From Streptomyces dangxiongensis (GTDB taxonomy: Bacteria; Actinomycetota; Actinomycetes; Streptomycetales; Streptomycetaceae), in NCBI RefSeq assembly GCF_003675325.1, contig NZ_CP033073.1, positions 1,054,001-1,118,000 of the forward strand: a DNA stretch of 64,000 nucleotides. The letters are read 5' to 3'. The position numbers and the translations under genes were made by a program. Under the pieces are notes generated by a model, which was not told the DNA's origin, did no database searches, and saw only the letters and a list, made by a program, of their open reading frames with translations. Below are positions 27,101-39,672 of this stretch, piece after piece; positions within the stretch are counted from its first letter, which is position 1; the number at the start of each line of letters is the position of its first letter.

Positions 27101-29725
27101 GCCAATCGACATCCACACCCCCCGCATACACCTCACCCACCGACCGCAAAAACCGCTCCCAACCCCCCTCACCACGCCGCAACGACCCCACCACCACACC
27201 ATCAACACCCACCGCACCCATCGTCTCCGCCACCACGAACCCCAGCACCGGATGCGGACTCACCTCCACGAACACCCGCCGCCCCGACCCCAGCAACGAA
27301 CGCACCACCTCCTCAAAACGCACCCGCTCCCGCAGATTCCGATACCAATACCCCCCATCCAGAACCCCCGTATCCACCACACCACCCGTCACCGTCGAAA
27401 AGAACGGCACCCCCGACGACACACCCGACACACCCCAACACCTCCCCCAACACACCCTCCACCCGCTCCACCTCCGCCGAATGCGACGCATAATCCACCG
27501 CCACCCGACGCACCCGCACCCCCTCCCCCCGCAACTCCCCCTCCAACGCCTCCAACTCCCCCACCACACCCGCAACCACCACCGACGACGGACCATTCAC
27601 GCCGCCACCACAAACCCAACCGCCCCTCCACCACACCCACCGGCAACGCAACCGACAACATCCCACCCGAACCCGCCAAACCCGACGCAATCACCTGACT
27701 ACGCCGCGCCACCACCCGCGCACCCTCCTCCAACGACAACCCACCCACCACACACGCCGCCGCGATCTCCCCCTGCGAATGCCCCACCACCGCAACCGGC
27801 TCCACACCCACCGACCGCCACAACCCCGCCAACGACACCATCACCGCCCACAACACCGGCTGCACCACATCAACCCGCTCCAACGCCTCCTCATCACCCA
27901 ACACATCCACCAACGACCACCCCACAAACGGAGCCAACGCCTCACCACACCGCGCCATCCACCCCGCAAACACCTCCGACTCCGCCAGCAGACCCACCGC
28001 CATCCCCACCCACTGCGCCCCCTGACCCGGAAACACGAACACCGCTTCCTGGGGGTGGGTGGCCGGCACGGTGTCGGGGGCCGCGGCGAGGGCGGCGAGC
28101 CGCTCCACCGCTTCCTGGTGGGTGCCGGCGACGGCCACGCCGCGGTGCGGGAACCGGGTGCGGGTGGCGACGAGTGACAGGGCCACGTCGTGCAGTGGTG
28201 TGCCGGGGTGCGTGCGCAGGTGGTCGGCGAGGCGGGCCGCCTGGGCGCGGAGCGCGTCGGGCGTGGCGCCGGAGAGCGCCAGCGGCACGACGCCGCCGGG
28301 GACCGTGCGGGCCGGGTCGGGGGCGCCGGCCGGTTCCTCGGGCCGGGCCTGTTCCAGGATGATGTGGGCGTTGGTGCCGCTGATGCCGAAGGAGGACACG
28401 CCCGCGCGGCGGGGGCGGCCGGTCTCGGGCCAGTCCCGGGCCTCGGTCAGCAGCTCCACCGTGCCGGCGGTCCAGTCGACCTCGGGTGTCGGCGCGTCCA
28501 CGTGCAGCGTCCTCGGCAGCACGCCGTGGCGCATCGCCTCGACCATCTTGATCACACCGGCCACACCGGCGGCGGCCTGCGTGTGCCCGATGTTGGACTT
28601 CAGCGAGCCCAGCCACAGCGTCGTGTCCGCGGAACGGGCCCGGCCGTAGGTGGCGATCAGGGCCTGTGCCTCGATCGGGTCGCCGAGGGCGGTGCCGGTG
28701 CCGTGCGCCTCGACGGCGTCCACGTCGGACGGCGACAGGCGGGCGTTGTCCAGGGCCTGCTGGATGACGCGCTGCTGGGAGGGGCCGTTGGGCGCGGTCA
28801 GGCCGTTGGACGCGCCGTCCTGGTTCACCGCGCTGCCGCGCACGACCGCCAGGACGTCATGGCCGTTGCGGCGCGCGTCGGACAGGCGCTCCAGGAGGAG
28901 CACTCCGACGCCCTCCGCCCAGCACGTACCGTCCGCGGCGGCGGCGAAGGCCTTGCACCGGCCGTCGAAGGACAGTCCCCGCTGACGGGAGAACTCCACG
29001 AAGGCGCCCGGTGTCGACATCACGGCCACCCCGCCCGCCAGCGCCAGCGAGCACTCGCCGTTGCGCAGCGCCTGCGCGGCCAGGTGGATGGCGACCAGCG
29101 AGGAGGAGCACGCGGTGTCCACGGTGACCGCGGGTCCCTCGAAGCCGAAGGTGTAGGCGATCCGGCCGGAGACGACGCTGCCGGCGCCGCCGGTCAGCAC
29201 GTAGCCGTCGATCTCCTGGGAGCCGGTGCCCATGCGGGGTGCGTACTCCTGTCCGGCGACCCCGGTGAAGACGCCGACGCTGTCGCCCTTGAGGGTGGAG
29301 GGGTCGAGTCCGGCGCGTTCCAGGGTCTCCCAGGAGGTCTCCAGGAGCAGCCGCTGCTGCGGGTCCATGGCGAGTGCCTCGCGCGGGGATATCCCGAAGA
29401 AGTCCGCGTCGAAGCCCGCCACGTCGTCGAGGAAGCCGCCCTCCCGCACGTACGACGTGCCGGACGCGTCCGGGTCGGGGTCGTAGAGGGCGTCGAGGTC
29501 CCAGCCGCGGTCGGCCGGGAACGCGCTGATCGCGTCGGTACCCTCGGACACCAGGTGCCACAGTCCTTCCGGCGAGGTCACTCCGCCCGGGAGCCGGCAG
29601 CCCATCGAGACGATGGCGATGGGTTCGGTTCGCCGGCCCTGCTCCTCGCGCAGGGCCTCCCTGGTCTGCTGCAGCTCGGCCGTGACCCGCTTGAGGTAGG
29701 TGAGCGCCTTCTCGTCGGTGGTCAT
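24118..29725 (-). CDS. Type I PKS, module 2 (KS-AT-DH-KR-ACP), frame interrupted
   Basis: Single-module PKS that starts [14 protein letters not shown] at 29725 and stops at 24118. Domains: docking helix; KS ([17 protein letters not shown]); AT with methylmalonyl motifs (GHSQGE, YASH); DH ([10 protein letters not shown] and LLDSALHA); KR ([10 protein letters not shown]; no LDD, GVWGSGG, so A type); ACP ([10 protein letters not shown] near 24490). The frame is broken near 27600-27625 and 27435, inside the AT copy that is intact in module 3, and near 24731-24735, where one G appears to be missing. These look like sequence errors. Predicted product: the C14=C15 trisubstituted alkene with the 14-methyl. 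An A-type KR followed by a DH typically gives a Z alkene, the geometry reported for trienomycin/ansatrienin at this bond. Confidence 0.85.
27028..28042 (-). repeat. Methylmalonyl-AT repeat, copy in module 2
   Basis: Second copy of the methylmalonyl AT block. Relative to 21308-22333 it is missing a net 8 bases near 27600-27625 and 2 C's near 27435. These deletions are what break the module 2 reading frame. Confidence 0.85.
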
Positions 29726-29760
29726 GGAACCTGGTCTCCTCTTCCGGGTGGGGCGGCGGG

Positions 29761-32700
29761 TCAGCCGAGTCCGAGCTCGTTGTCGATGAAGGCGTAGACG
29801 TCGTCGGCGGTGGCGTCTTCGAGCCGGTCCGTGGTGGGGGCGGTCTCCGCGGTGGTGCCGTTCACGGCCTCCTGGATCCGCGTGCCCAGGGACCGCAGCC
29901 GGGAGTGGACGCCGGAGTGCGTCAGCTCCTGGGTGAGGAGCGCGTCGAGCGCGCTCTCCAGGGCGTCGAGTCCTGCCGTGACCGGGTCGGTCTCCTGGTC
30001 GAGGGCCTTGAGCAGGTACTGGGCGAGCGCGGTGGGCGCCGGATAGTCGAACACGGCGGTCGTCGGCAGCCTCCTCCCGGCGGCCTTGCCGAGGCGGTTG
30101 CGCAGCTCCACCGCCGTGAGCGAGTCGAAGCCGGCCTCCTTGAAAGCGCGGTCGGGCAGGATCAGCGAGGCGTCGGTGTGGCCGAGGACGGCCGCGGCCT
30201 CCTTGCGGACGACGTCCAGGACGAAGGCGGCCTTCTCGTCGGCCGGAAGCGCGGCGAGCCGTCCGGCGAGCGTGCGGCCGGTGGCCGGACCGGCTCCCGC
30301 GGCGCGGCGCGGCGCGCGGACCAGTCCGCGCAGCAGCGGGTGGAGCCCGCCGGAGGCTGCCTGGCCGCGCAGCACGGACAGATCGAGCCGGGTCGGTACG
30401 AGGGCCGGCTCGTCGGCCGTCAGGGCGGCGTCGAACAGGGCCAGGCCCTCGTCGGCCGCAAGGCCGAGCATGCCCGCGCGTTCGGTGCGCCGCAGGTCGG
30501 CCACGGCGAGCGCGCCGGTCATGTCGCTGGCGTACGACCACAGGCCCCACGCGAGTGACACGGCGGGCAGCCCCTGGTCGTGACGGATCCGGGCGAGCCC
30601 GTCGAGGAAGGAGTTGGCCGCCGCGTAGTTGGCCTGTCCGGGGTTGCCGAGGACACCGGCGGCCGAGGAGAACAGCACCCAGGCGGCGAGGTCCAGGTCC
30701 CGGGTCAGTTCGTGCAGGTTCAGGGCGGCGTCGGCCTTGGGGCGCAGGACGGTGGCCATCCGCTCCGGGGTGAGCAGGGACAGTACGCCGTCGTCGACGA
30801 CGCCCGCGGTGTGGACCACGGCTGTCAGGGGCGCCCGGTCCGGTACGGACTCCAGGAGCCGGGCCAGTGCGTCACGGTCGGCGGCGTCGCAGGCCGCGAC
30901 GCGTACCGATGCGCCCAGGGAGGTCAGTTCTGCGGTGAGTTCGGCCGCGCCGGGAGCGTCGGGGCCGCGCCTGCTGGTGAGCAGCAGGTTGCGGGCACCG
31001 TGCTCGGTGACGAGGTGCCGGGCGACGAGCGCGCCGAGGGCTCCGGTACCGCCGGTGACGAGGACGGTGCCCTCGGGATCGGGGCGGCGCGGCACGGTCA
31101 GCACGGCCTTGCCGACGAGGCGGGCCTGACTGAGCTGCCGGAAGGCGTCAGGGGCGCGCCGTATGTCCCACGCCGTCACCGGCAGCGGGCCGAGAACGCC
31201 GCGTTCGAAGAGGTCGGCCAGCTCGTCGAGCAGTTGCCGCAGCCGGTCGTCGTCCGCCTCCGCGAGGTCGTAGGCCCGGTACCGCACACCGGGGTGGCGC
31301 TCCGCGACCTCGGCGGCGTCGCGGACGTCGGTCTTGCCCATCTCCAGGAAGCGGCCGCCGCGCGGCAGCAGACGCAGCGACGCGTCGACGAACTCACCGG
31401 CCAGCGCGTCGAGGACGACGTCGACGCCCTGGCCGCCGGTGGCCTCCAGGAAGCGCTGCTCGAAGCCGGTGGTACGGGAGTCGGCGATGTGCGTGTCGTC
31501 GAGTCCCGCCGCGCGCAGGGCGTCCCATTTGCCGTGGCCGGCGGTGCCGAACACCTCCGCACCCAGGTGGCGGGCCACCTGGACGGCGGCGGTGCCGACA
31601 CCACCGGCCGCGGCGTGGACGAGGACCCTCTCGCCGGCCCGGAGGCCGGCCAGGTCGCGCAGCCCGTACAGGGCGGTGAGGAAGGCGACGGGTGCGGCAG
31701 CGGCCTGGGCGAAGCTCCAGCCGGCGGGGACGCGGACGAGTCTGCGGTGGTCGGTGACGGCCTCCGGCCCGAACGCCCCGCCGGGGAAGAGGCCCATGAC
31801 GCGGTCGCCGGGCGCCAGGCCGGTGACGCCGGGGCCGGTCTCCAGGACGACGCCCGCGCCCTCGCCGCCGATCGCGGCCCGGCCCGGGTACATGTCCAGG
31901 GCGATGAGGACGTCCCGGAAGTTCATGCCGGCGGCGCGTACGGCGACCCTGACCTGGCCGGGTGCCGGCGGTCCCGGTTCGGCGTCCGGTACGAGGGACA
32001 GGTTCTCCAGGGTGCCGGGGCCGGTGGTGTCCAGGTGCCAGGTGCGGGCGCCGTCCGGGATCGTCAGGGCGTCGTCGGTGGTCCGGCCGAGTCGCGGCAC
32101 GAGGACTTCGCCTTCGCGTACCGCTAGCTGCGGCTCCTCCAGGGCCGCGGCGGCGGCCGGGACGCCGGTGAGGATGTCACGGGAGGCGGCGTGTCCGTCG
32201 AGGTCGACGAGGAGGAGGCGGTCGGGGTTCTCGGACTGGGCGGAGCGCACGAGGCCCCAGACCGCGGCGCCCGCCGGGTCGGTGACCGTCTCGCCGCCGC
32301 GTACGGCGATCGCGCCGCGGGTGAGCACCAGCAGCCGCGCGGTGTCGTCGCCGGGGTCCGCGAGGAACGCCTGCAGGTCTGCCAGCACGCGTGAGGTCAG
32401 CACGCGCACGGCCTCCGCGCCGGTGCCGGTCGCGGTGCCGGTGGCGTCGAGGACGCGGATGCCGTCGAGCCCGTCCGCGCGCGCCTCCACCGGCAGCGCC
32501 GTCCACACCGTACGGAACAGCGCGTCGTGGCGCGGCTCGGTGGCCGGGCGCAGTTGCTCCGCGGCCACCGGGCGCAGGACGAGGGAGTCGACGGCGGCGA
32601 CCGGGGCGCCGGTGGCGTCGGTGATGCGCAGGGCCACCTCGTCCGGCCCGGCGGGGGTCAGCCGGACCCGCAGAGCCGTGGCGCCCGCGGCGTGCAGCCG

Positions 32701-35700
32701 TACTCCCTGCCACGCGAAGGGCAGCAGGCGCCGGCCGTCGTCCGGTTCGGCGACGGCGCCGAGGGCGCTGGGGTGCAGGGCGGCGTCGAAGAGGGCCGGG
32801 TGGAGGCCGAACAGTTCGGCGTCCGCGTGGAGTTCGTCGTCGAGGGCGACCTCGGCGAAGACCTCTTCGCCGCGGGTCCACACCGCGCGCAGGCCCTGGA
32901 AGGCCGGGCCGTACTCGTATCCGGCCGCAGCGCGTTCCGGGTAGAAGTCGGTCACGGGCACGGCGGTGGCGTCCGTGGGCGGCCACGGGTCCTGGCCGGT
33001 CCCGGAGTCGTCGGCCGTCCTGGTCAGGACGCCGCCGGCGTGGCGGGTCCACACCGTGTCGCCGCCGTCCGGCCGGGAGTGGACGGAGACGGGTCGGTCG
33101 CCGGTCTCGTCGGGAGGCCCCACGTGCACGCGGATCCGTACGGCGCCGCTGTCGGGCAGGACCAGGGGGGTGGCCAGGACGAGTTCGCGGACGGTGCCGT
33201 GGCCGATCTCGTCGCCGGCGCGCAGGGCCATCTCCACCAGGGCGGTGCCGGGCAGCAGTACCGTGCCGTCGACGGCGTGGTCGGCGAGCCAGGGCTGAGC
33301 CGCCAGGGATAGGCGTCCGGTGAAGGTGACGGCGTCGGCCTCGGGCAGGTCGACCGTGGCGGTGAGCAGAGGGTGGCCGGCGGCGGTGATGCCCGCGGCG
33401 TGCAGGCCGCCGGCGGCACCGGGGTCCGAGGCGTCCAGCCAGTAGCGCTCGTGCTGGAAGGCGTAGGCCGGCACCGTGGTGCGACGGGCACCGCTGCCGG
33501 CGAACAGCGCGGGCCAGTCGACCCGGGCGCCCCGGGTGTGCGCGCGGGCGACGGCGGTCAGCAGCGCCTTCGGCTCCGGCCTGCCGTCGCGCAGCGCGGC
33601 CACGCAGTCGACGTCGTCGGGCAGGCAGTCCTGGGCCATGGCGGTCAGCACACCGCCGGGTCCGAGTTCGAGCACGGTGCGGGCGCCCTGCTCGCGCAAG
33701 GTGCGCAGGCCGTCGGAGAAGCGGACCGTGTCCCTGACGTGGCGCACCCAGTACTCGGGGGCGCACAGCTCCGCGGGGTCGGCGAGGGCGCCGGTCAGGT
33801 TGGACACGACGGGCAGGGCGGGGGTGTGGAAGGTCAGTCCGGCGGCGACCTCCCGGAAGGCGCCGAGCATCGGTTCCATGCGCGGCGAGTGGAAGGCGTG
33901 GGAGACGCGCAGTCGCCTGGTCTTGCGACCGCGGGCTTCGAACCGGGCGGCGAGGGCCTCGACGGCCGGGGCGTCGCCGGAGAGGACCACGGCTTCGGGT
34001 CCGTTGAGCGCGGCGATCGCGACGCCGTCGCGCAGTTCGGGGGCGATCTCCTCCTCGGTGGCCTGGACGGCGATCATGACGCCGCCCTCGGGCAGCCGCT
34101 GCATCAGTGCGCCGCGGGCGGCGACGAGGGCGGCGGCGTCCTCCAGGGACCAGACGCCGGCCACGTGGGCGGCGACGAGTTCGCCGATGGAGTGCCCGGC
34201 GACGAGGTCGGGCCGTACGCCCCAGGACTCCACCAGGCGGAAGAGGGCCACCTCCACCGCGAAGAGGCCGGCCTGGGTGTAGGCGGTCCGGTCGAGCAGG
34301 TCCGCGTCGGGGGTGCCAGGGCCGGCCAGGACGACGTCGCGCAGCGGGCGGTCGAGCCACCGGTCCAGGGCGGCGCAGACCTCGTCGAAGGCGCGGGCGT
34401 ACACCGGGAAGGCGGCGTGGAGTTCGCGGCCCATTCCGACGCGCTGCGCGCCCTGTCCGGCGAAGACGATCGCGAGTTTGCCGTCGGTGGCGACGTCGGC
34501 CGTGTCGTCGCCCTCGGCGAGGGCCGTCAGGCCGCGCCGGGCCTCCTCCGGAGAGTCGGCGACGACGGCCGCGCGGTGCTCGAAGGCGGCCCGGCCGCTG
34601 AGCGTGAGGGCCACATCGGCCGGCGAAGGGGCGGGATCTTGCGCGAGGAGGGCGGCGACGCGTGCGGCCTGGGCGCGCAGTGCGTCCGCCGACCTGGCGG
34701 AGAGCACGAGCGGGACGAGCCCCTCGGGCAGCGCACGCTCCCGCGTGCCGCCGGGGGTGGTGCCGGCCGGGGCGGGTTCGTCGGTGGCCTGTTCCAGGAC
34801 GACGTGGGCGTTGGTGCCGCTGATGCCGAAGGAGGACACGCCCGCGCGGCGGGGGCGGCCGGTCTCGGGCCAGTCCCGGGCCTCGGTCAGCAGCTCCACC
34901 GTGCCGGCGGACCAGTCGACCTCGGGCGTCGGCGCGTCCACGTGCAGCGTCCTCGGCAGCACGCCGTGGCGCATCGCCTCCACCATCTTGATCACACCGG
35001 CCACACCGGCGGCCGACTGGGCGTGCCCGATGTTGGACTTCAGCGAGCCCAGCCACAGCGGCTCGCCGGTCCGGCGGTGCTGTCCGTAGGCGGCGATCAG
35101 GGCCTGTGCCTCGATCGGGTCGCCGAGGGAGGTGCCGGTGCCGTGCGCCTCGACGGCGTCGACGTCCGCGGGTGTCAGGCCGGCGTTGGCGAGGGCCCGG
35201 CGTATGACGCGCTGCTGGGAGGGGCCGTTGGGCGCGGTCAGGCCGTTGGACGCGCCGTCCTGGTTCACCGCGCTGCCGCGCACGACCGCCAGGACGTCGT
35301 GGCCGTTGCGGCGGGCGTCCGAAAGCCGTTCGAGCAGCAGCAGGCCCACGCCCTCGGACCAGCCGGTGCCGTCCGCCGCGGCGGCGAACGCCTTGCAGCG
35401 GCCGTCGGCGGCGAGACCCCGCTGCCGGGAGAACTCCACGAAGCTGCCCGGTGTCGACATCACCGCGACACCGCCGGCCAGCGCCAGGGAGCACTCCCCC
35501 GAGCGCAGCGCCTGGGCGGCCAGGTGCAGGGCCACCAGTGACGAGGAGCAAGCGGTGTCCACCGTCACCGCGGGACCCTCGAAGCCGAAGGTGTACGCCA
35601 CCCGGCCGGAGACGACGCTGCCCGCGCCGCCGACGCCGAGGTAGCCCTCGATCTCCTTCGCGGGCCGCACCGCCCGCGAGGTGTAGTCGTGGTACATGAC

Positions 35701-38700
35701 CCCGGCGAAGACACCGACGTCCGTGCCGCGCAGGGCGGTCACGTCCAGGCCGGCGCGTTCGAAGACCTCCCACGAGGTCTCCAGGAGCAACCGCTGCTGC
35801 GGGTCCATGGCCAGCGCCTCGCGCGGGGAGATGCCGAAGAAGCCGGCGTCGAAGCCCGCGGCGTCGTCGAGGAAGCCTCCCACCTCGACGTAGGACGTGC
35901 CGGCGGCGTCGGGGTCGGGGTCGTACAGCTCCTCCAGGTTCCAGCCGCGGTCGGCCGGGAAAGGTGAGAGGCCCTCGGCGCCCTCGGCGACCAGGCGCCA
36001 CAGTTCCTCGGGCGACGTGACACCGCCCGGCAGCCGGCAGCCCATCGAGACGATGGCGATCGGGTCGTCTGATGCCGTGCCGGCCGCCGCGGGCAGGGGC
36101 CGGGCGGGACCGTCGGCGGGTTCGCCGAGGACCTCGCGCAGCAGCCGGTGCGCCAGGGCGGCGGGGGTGGGGTGGTCGAAGGCGCTGGTGGCGGGCAGTC
36201 GCAGTCCGGTTGCCGCGCCGAGCCGGTCGCGCAGGGCGACGGCCATGACGGAGGTGAAGCCCAGTTCCTTGAAAGCCCGGTCGGCCGGGATGCCGTCCGT
36301 GTCGGTGCGGCCGAGGACCTCGGCCGTCTCGGCGCGCACGAGCCGCAGCAGCGTCTCCTCGCGCTCCTGCGCGGGCAGATCGGCGAGGCGGTCGCGCAGG
36401 TCCGTGGCCGCCGCGGGGGCCTGCCGGACCGTGGTGTCGACCAGGCCGCGCAGCGGGGCGGGGACGGGGCCGCCGAGCAGGGCTGCGTTGTCGAGGCGCA
36501 TCGCGACGAACGCCGCCTCGTCGGCGGCGTGCGCGGCGTCGAACATCACCAGGGCCTGCTGTTCGGTCAGTTCGCCGGCCGCGAAGGGGACCGCGTCCCC
36601 GGTGCCCTCGGTCGCGGCGTCCTGCCAAGGGCCCCAGGCCAGACACAGTGCGGGCCGACCGTGGGCGCGCCGGTGCTGTGCCAGCGCCTCGAGCGCGGCA
36701 CTCTCGGCCGCGGCCTCGCCGGCGCCGGGAGCGCCGAGGACGCCGAGGGGCGAGGTGCACAGGACGAACGCGGCCAGGTCGTGGTCTGCGGTCAGGTCGT
36801 GCAGGGCGTGTGCCGCCTCGGCCGCGGTGCCGGTACCGGTGGCCTCTTCGGCGTGCACCACGGCTGTCAGCGGCGGCCGTTCACCGTCCGCGAGCAGTGC
36901 GGCGAGCCCGGCCCGATCGCCCGGGTCGCAGGCGACGGCGGTGACCTGGGCCCCGGCCGCGACGAGTTCGGCGCGCAGCGTCTGCACGGTCTCGTCGCCG
37001 TGGCCGGGGGCGAAGGTCAGCAGCAGGTGGCGGGCGCCGTGCGCCGCCACGAGGTGCCGGGCGAGCGCGCTGCCCCGGGCGGTGGCGGCGCCGCTGACCA
37101 GCACGGTGCCGTCCGGGTCGAGCGGCGGGGGCGGCTGTTCCTCCCGGTCCATGGAGACGCGGGCGAGGCGCGGCAGCAGGACGACGCCGGAGCGGATGGC
37201 GAGCTGCGGCTCACCCGCGGCCACGGCGGCGGTCAACGGCCGTGCGCCGTGCTCGCCGAGGCCGTCCACGTCGAGGTCGGCGAGCACCAGCCGGCCGGGA
37301 TGCTCGGTCTGCAGCGCACGGATCAGGCCCCACAGCGGGGCGTGCGCGAGGTCCTGCACGTCCTCGCCGTTCCCGGCGGCCACGGCGCGGCGGGTGAGGA
37401 TCACGAGCGTGACACCTTCGGTCCGCTCGTCGGCGAGCCAGTCCTCCAGGGCCGCGGCCAGTCGCCGTACGCCCGACCCGGACATGTCCGCCGTGCCGGG
37501 TGCGTCGGCGGTCCGGTCCACGAGCAGGACGTCGGGGCCGCCTTGTGCCGGGGGGCGGACCGCCGCGTGGGCGGCGGCCAGGTCGGAGTGGACGTCGCAA
37601 CGTACGCCGGCCTCGTCCAGGGCGCCGGCCAGGCCGAGGGGGTCGGGACCCGCCAGCGCCCAGCGGCCCGGTGCGCGCTCGAGACCGCCCAGGGACAGCG
37701 GGGAACTCGGGATCCAGTCGACGCGGAACAGTGAGTCGTACAGGCCGCTGCTGGTGGCGCGCAGCCGGGCGTGGGTCTCCAGCAGCCGATGGCGCATGAT
37801 CTTGCCGGAGGCGGTGCGCGGGATCGACTCGATCTCGTACAGCTCCTCGGGCACCTTGAAGTAGGAGAGCCGTTCGCGGCACTCGGCGAACATCCGTTCC
37901 GTGTCCGGTCCTTGCGGGCCGGGGACGATGAACGCGACCGGGACCTCGCCCAGGACGTCGTGCGGCTTGCCGACGACCGCGACGTCGGCGACGCCGGGGA
38001 CGGTCCGCAGGACCTCCTCCACCTCGCCCGGGTGGATGTTCTCGCCGGCGCGGATGATGAGTTCCTTCTTGCGGCCGGTGATGGTGAAGTAGCCGGCCTG
38101 GTCGCGGCGGGCCAGGTCACCGGTGCGGTACCAGCCGTCCTGGAAGGCGGCGGCAGTGGCCTCGGGCTGGTTGTGGTAGCCGGCCATGACGCCCGGGCCG
38201 CGCACCCACACCTCGCCCTCCTGGCCGTCGGCGACGTCCTCGCCGGTCTCGGTGTCCACCAGCCGTACGCCAAGGCCCACCACGGGCAGGCCGCAGGAGC
38301 CCTCGGGACGCTCGCCGGAGGGCCAGTTGACGGTGATGGATCCGCAGGTCTCGGTGGAGCCGTAGGCGTCGATGAGCGGGACGCCGAAGACGCGCTCGAA
38401 CGACTGGCGCAGCGAGGCGGTGGTGACCGCGCCGCCGACGAGGGCCACGCGCAGCCGGGGTGCGGCGAAGCCGCGTTCACGGGCGGCGTCGAGAAGGTAG
38501 TGCAGCAGGGTGGGGACGCCGGCGAGCAGGGTGGCGCGCTCCTCGTGCAGCGCGGTCAGCACGTCCTCGGCCGAGAGGCCGTCGACGATGCGGGCACTGG
38601 CGCCCACGGCCACGACGGACAGCACGCAGGCGATGTGCGACAGGCTGTGGAAGAGGGGCAGCGGCCACACGACGCGGTCCTCGGGGCCGAGTCCGGGCAC

Positions 38701-39300
38701 CGGCACATAGCAGGCGGCCACCGACCACAGGCAGTTGCGCTGGGTGGAGAGCACGCCCTTGGGCCTGCCGGTGGTGCCCGAGGTGTACAGCATCCATGCC
38801 AGGTCGTCCAGGCCTAGGTCGTCGCGGGCCGGGGTGGCCGGGTCACGGGTCGCGAACGTCTCGTACGGCAGGAAGTCCGACGGCACCTCCTCGTCGCCGA
38901 CCAGGACGACCGTCAGGTGCGGGCGGTCCGGCAGCAGTCGCCGTAGCTGCTCCACGTGGAGGTGGTCGGTGATGACGATCCGGGCGCCGCTGTCGTCGAG
39001 GATGTGCGTGAGTTCCGCGTCGCTGCTCTGCGGGTTGACGGGGACGCCGATGGCGCTGGCCCGGGTGATCGCGTGGTAACTCTCGACGGTCTCGACGCGG
39101 TTGCCCAGACAGATGGCCGCGCGGTCGCCGGGTTGCAGTCGCAACTCCGCCAGGTGGCCGGCCAGCCGACGGGTGCGCAGCTCCAGCTCGGTGTAGCTGA
39201 CACTGCGCCGGTCATCGCTGTAGGCGACCTTGGCCCCGAAGCGACGGGCCTGGCGGACCAGCAGTTCGGGAAGCGGCCGGATCAGCTCCGTGCGCAACAT
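29761..39300 (-). CDS. Type I PKS: AHBA loading module (A-KR*-ACP) plus module 1 (KS-AT-DH-ER-KR-ACP)
   Basis: 3,179 residues. Residues 1-510 are an adenylating ligase ([38 protein letters not shown], and Lys near 500 in TASGKIMRH). Residues 530-950 are a degenerate KR-like region (SGAATARGS instead of the NADPH loop). A loading ACP follows near 1013 (GFTS, Ser kept). Module 1 then has KS (Cys near 1247), malonyl AT (GHSIGE near 1702, HAFH near 1800), DH ([10 protein letters not shown] near 2010), ER ([12 protein letters not shown] near 2567), KR (near 2745, VDD) and ACP (near 3057). An A-KR*-ACP loading module is the arrangement known from RifA for AHBA. Full reduction in module 1 fits the benzylic C17 methylene. 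The ATG follows GGAGGG by 10 nt. This is the first PKS gene of the leftward operon. Confidence 0.93.
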   Translation of the reverse strand: MLRTELIRPLPELLVRQARRFGAKVAYSDDRRSVSYTELELRTRRLAGHLAELRLQPGDRAAICLGNRVETVESYHAITRASAIGVPVNPQSSDAELTHILDDSGARIVITDHLHVEQLRRLLPDRPHLTVVLVGDEEVPSDFLPYETFATRDPATPARDDLGLDDLAWMLYTSGTTGRPKGVLSTQRNCLWSVAACYVPVPGLGPEDRVVWPLPLFHSLSHIACVLSVVAVGASARIVDGLSAEDVLTALHEERATLLAGVPTLLHYLLDAARERGFAAPRLRVALVGGAVTTASLRQSFERVFGVPLIDAYGSTETCGSITVNWPSGERPEGSCGLPVVGLGVRLVDTETGEDVADGQEGEVWVRGPGVMAGYHNQPEATAAAFQDGWYRTGDLARRDQAGYFTITGRKKELIIRAGENIHPGEVEEVLRTVPGVADVAVVGKPHDVLGEVPVAFIVPGPQGPDTERMFAECRERLSYFKVPEELYEIESIPRTASGKIMRHRLLETHARLRATSSGLYDSLFRVDWIPSSPLSLGGLERAPGRWALAGPDPLGLAGALDEAGVRCDVHSDLAAAHAAVRPPAQGGPDVLLVDRTADAPGTADMSGSGVRRLAAALEDWLADERTEGVTLVILTRRAVAAGNGEDVQDLAHAPLWGLIRALQTEHPGRLVLADLDVDGLGEHGARPLTAAVAAGEPQLAIRSGVVLLPRLARVSMDREEQPPPPLDPDGTVLVSGAATARGSALARHLVAAHGARHLLLTFAPGHGDETVQTLRAELVAAGAQVTAVACDPGDRAGLAALLADGERPPLTAVVHAEEATGTGTAAEAAHALHDLTADHDLAAFVLCTSPLGVLGAPGAGEAAAESAALEALAQHRRAHGRPALCLAWGPWQDAATEGTGDAVPFAAGELTEQQALVMFDAAHAADEAAFVAMRLDNAALLGGPVPAPLRGLVDTTVRQAPAAATDLRDRLADLPAQEREETLLRLVRAETAEVLGRTDTDGIPADRAFKELGFTSVMAVALRDRLGAATGLRLPATSAFDHPTPAALAHRLLREVLGEPADGPARPLPAAAGTASDDPIAIVSMGCRLPGGVTSPEELWRLVAEGAEGLSPFPADRGWNLEELYDPDPDAAGTSYVEVGGFLDDAAGFDAGFFGISPREALAMDPQQRLLLETSWEVFERAGLDVTALRGTDVGVFAGVMYHDYTSRAVRPAKEIEGYLGVGGAGSVVSGRVAYTFGFEGPAVTVDTACSSSLVALHLAAQALRSGECSLALAGGVAVMSTPGSFVEFSRQRGLAADGRCKAFAAAADGTGWSEGVGLLLLERLSDARRNGHDVLAVVRGSAVNQDGASNGLTAPNGPSQQRVIRRALANAGLTPADVDAVEAHGTGTSLGDPIEAQALIAAYGQHRRTGEPLWLGSLKSNIGHAQSAAGVAGVIKMVEAMRHGVLPRTLHVDAPTPEVDWSAGTVELLTEARDWPETGRPRRAGVSSFGISGTNAHVVLEQATDEPAPAGTTPGGTRERALPEGLVPLVLSARSADALRAQAARVAALLAQDPAPSPADVALTLSGRAAFEHRAAVVADSPEEARRGLTALAEGDDTADVATDGKLAIVFAGQGAQRVGMGRELHAAFPVYARAFDEVCAALDRWLDRPLRDVVLAGPGTPDADLLDRTAYTQAGLFAVEVALFRLVESWGVRPDLVAGHSIGELVAAHVAGVWSLEDAAALVAARGALMQRLPEGGVMIAVQATEEEIAPELRDGVAIAALNGPEAVVLSGDAPAVEALAARFEARGRKTRRLRVSHAFHSPRMEPMLGAFREVAAGLTFHTPALPVVSNLTGALADPAELCAPEYWVRHVRDTVRFSDGLRTLREQGARTVLELGPGGVLTAMAQDCLPDDVDCVAALRDGRPEPKALLTAVARAHTRGARVDWPALFAGSGARRTTVPAYAFQHERYWLDASDPGAAGGLHAAGITAAGHPLLTATVDLPEADAVTFTGRLSLAAQPWLADHAVDGTVLLPGTALVEMALRAGDEIGHGTVRELVLATPLVLPDSGAVRIRVHVGPPDETGDRPVSVHSRPDGGDTVWTRHAGGVLTRTADDSGTGQDPWPPTDATAVPVTDFYPERAAAGYEYGPAFQGLRAVWTRGEEVFAEVALDDELHADAELFGLHPALFDAALHPSALGAVAEPDDGRRLLPFAWQGVRLHAAGATALRVRLTPAGPDEVALRITDATGAPVAAVDSLVLRPVAAEQLRPATEPRHDALFRTVWTALPVEARADGLDGIRVLDATGTATGTGAEAVRVLTSRVLADLQAFLADPGDDTARLLVLTRGAIAVRGGETVTDPAGAAVWGLVRSAQSENPDRLLLVDLDGHAASRDILTGVPAAAAALEEPQLAVREGEVLVPRLGRTTDDALTIPDGARTWHLDTTGPGTLENLSLVPDAEPGPPAPGQVRVAVRAAGMNFRDVLIALDMYPGRAAIGGEGAGVVLETGPGVTGLAPGDRVMGLFPGGAFGPEAVTDHRRLVRVPAGWSFAQAAAAPVAFLTALYGLRDLAGLRAGERVLVHAAAGGVGTAAVQVARHLGAEVFGTAGHGKWDALRAAGLDDTHIADSRTTGFEQRFLEATGGQGVDVVLDALAGEFVDASLRLLPRGGRFLEMGKTDVRDAAEVAERHPGVRYRAYDLAEADDDRLRQLLDELADLFERGVLGPLPVTAWDIRRAPDAFRQLSQARLVGKAVLTVPRRPDPEGTVLVTGGTGALGALVARHLVTEHGARNLLLTSRRGPDAPGAAELTAELTSLGASVRVAACDAADRDALARLLESVPDRAPLTAVVHTAGVVDDGVLSLLTPERMATVLRPKADAALNLHELTRDLDLAAWVLFSSAAGVLGNPGQANYAAANSFLDGLARIRHDQGLPAVSLAWGLWSYASDMTGALAVADLRRTERAGMLGLAADEGLALFDAALTADEPALVPTRLDLSVLRGQAASGGLHPLLRGLVRAPRRAAGAGPATGRTLAGRLAALPADEKAAFVLDVVRKEAAAVLGHTDASLILPDRAFKEAGFDSLTAVELRNRLGKAAGRRLPTTAVFDYPAPTALAQYLLKALDQETDPVTAGLDALESALDALLTQELTHSGVHSRLRSLGTRIQEAVNGTTAETAPTTDRLEDATADDVYAFIDNELGLG

Positions 39301-39672
39301 GTGTCGTCATCCCTCCGGGGTGACAGCAGACGGGCAGCCCGCAATGGCAGATGATTCGCCCTATCCGGAATTGTTGTGCCTTACGGCGCCCTTCGACAGC
39401 CCCCTATCCCCCCCTACATCTCCCCGACCAGAGGGGCGAGAATTCATGTCGGTGGAGTTTAGGAGGACGGACCGCCGGCAATATGCTCCGATGCCGTACG
39501 ATCGGCCATTGCATTATCTGCCGTCCGCCCGAATACGCCCGTTGTAAAACGGCTCGCGATTGACGCGGACTTTAGGGGAGAAAGAATTCCTCCCCGAAAG
39601 CCTTCCGTCGACGACAGAACGACAGAGAAGGGAGACAACCGGACAAGGAGAGTTCGCCGGCTCCCGGCGGGG
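39301..39672. promoter_or_regulatory. Leader/promoter region of the PKS operon
   Basis: These 372 bp between the NRPS stop and the PKS start contain no credible gene. They hold a small hairpin just after the NRPS (39655-39669, 6-bp stem), an inverted repeat GGGGAG-N9-CTCCCC (39575-39595), several AT-rich patches unusual for this window, and the double TAGGGG element at 39398-39416 about 100 bp before the PKS ATG. It probably contains the promoter that drives the five PKS genes; the start site cannot be fixed by eye. Confidence 0.6.
39398..39416 (-). promoter_or_regulatory. G-rich TAGGGG direct repeat, candidate regulator site (PKS operon)
   Basis: On the minus strand it reads TAGGGGGGGATAGGGGGCT: two TAGGGG half-sites whose starts are 10 bp apart, in the direction of the PKS. 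Related elements precede the AHBA synthase operon and the aminoDAHP synthase operon. Assignment to the LAL regulator is inference. Confidence 0.5.

Noticed and set aside
34000..36760. Very long Arg-rich minus-strand frames overlapping the loading/module 1 PKS
   Set aside because: Out-of-frame readings of the same gene, composed almost only of R, P, G, A and H; no domain motifs.
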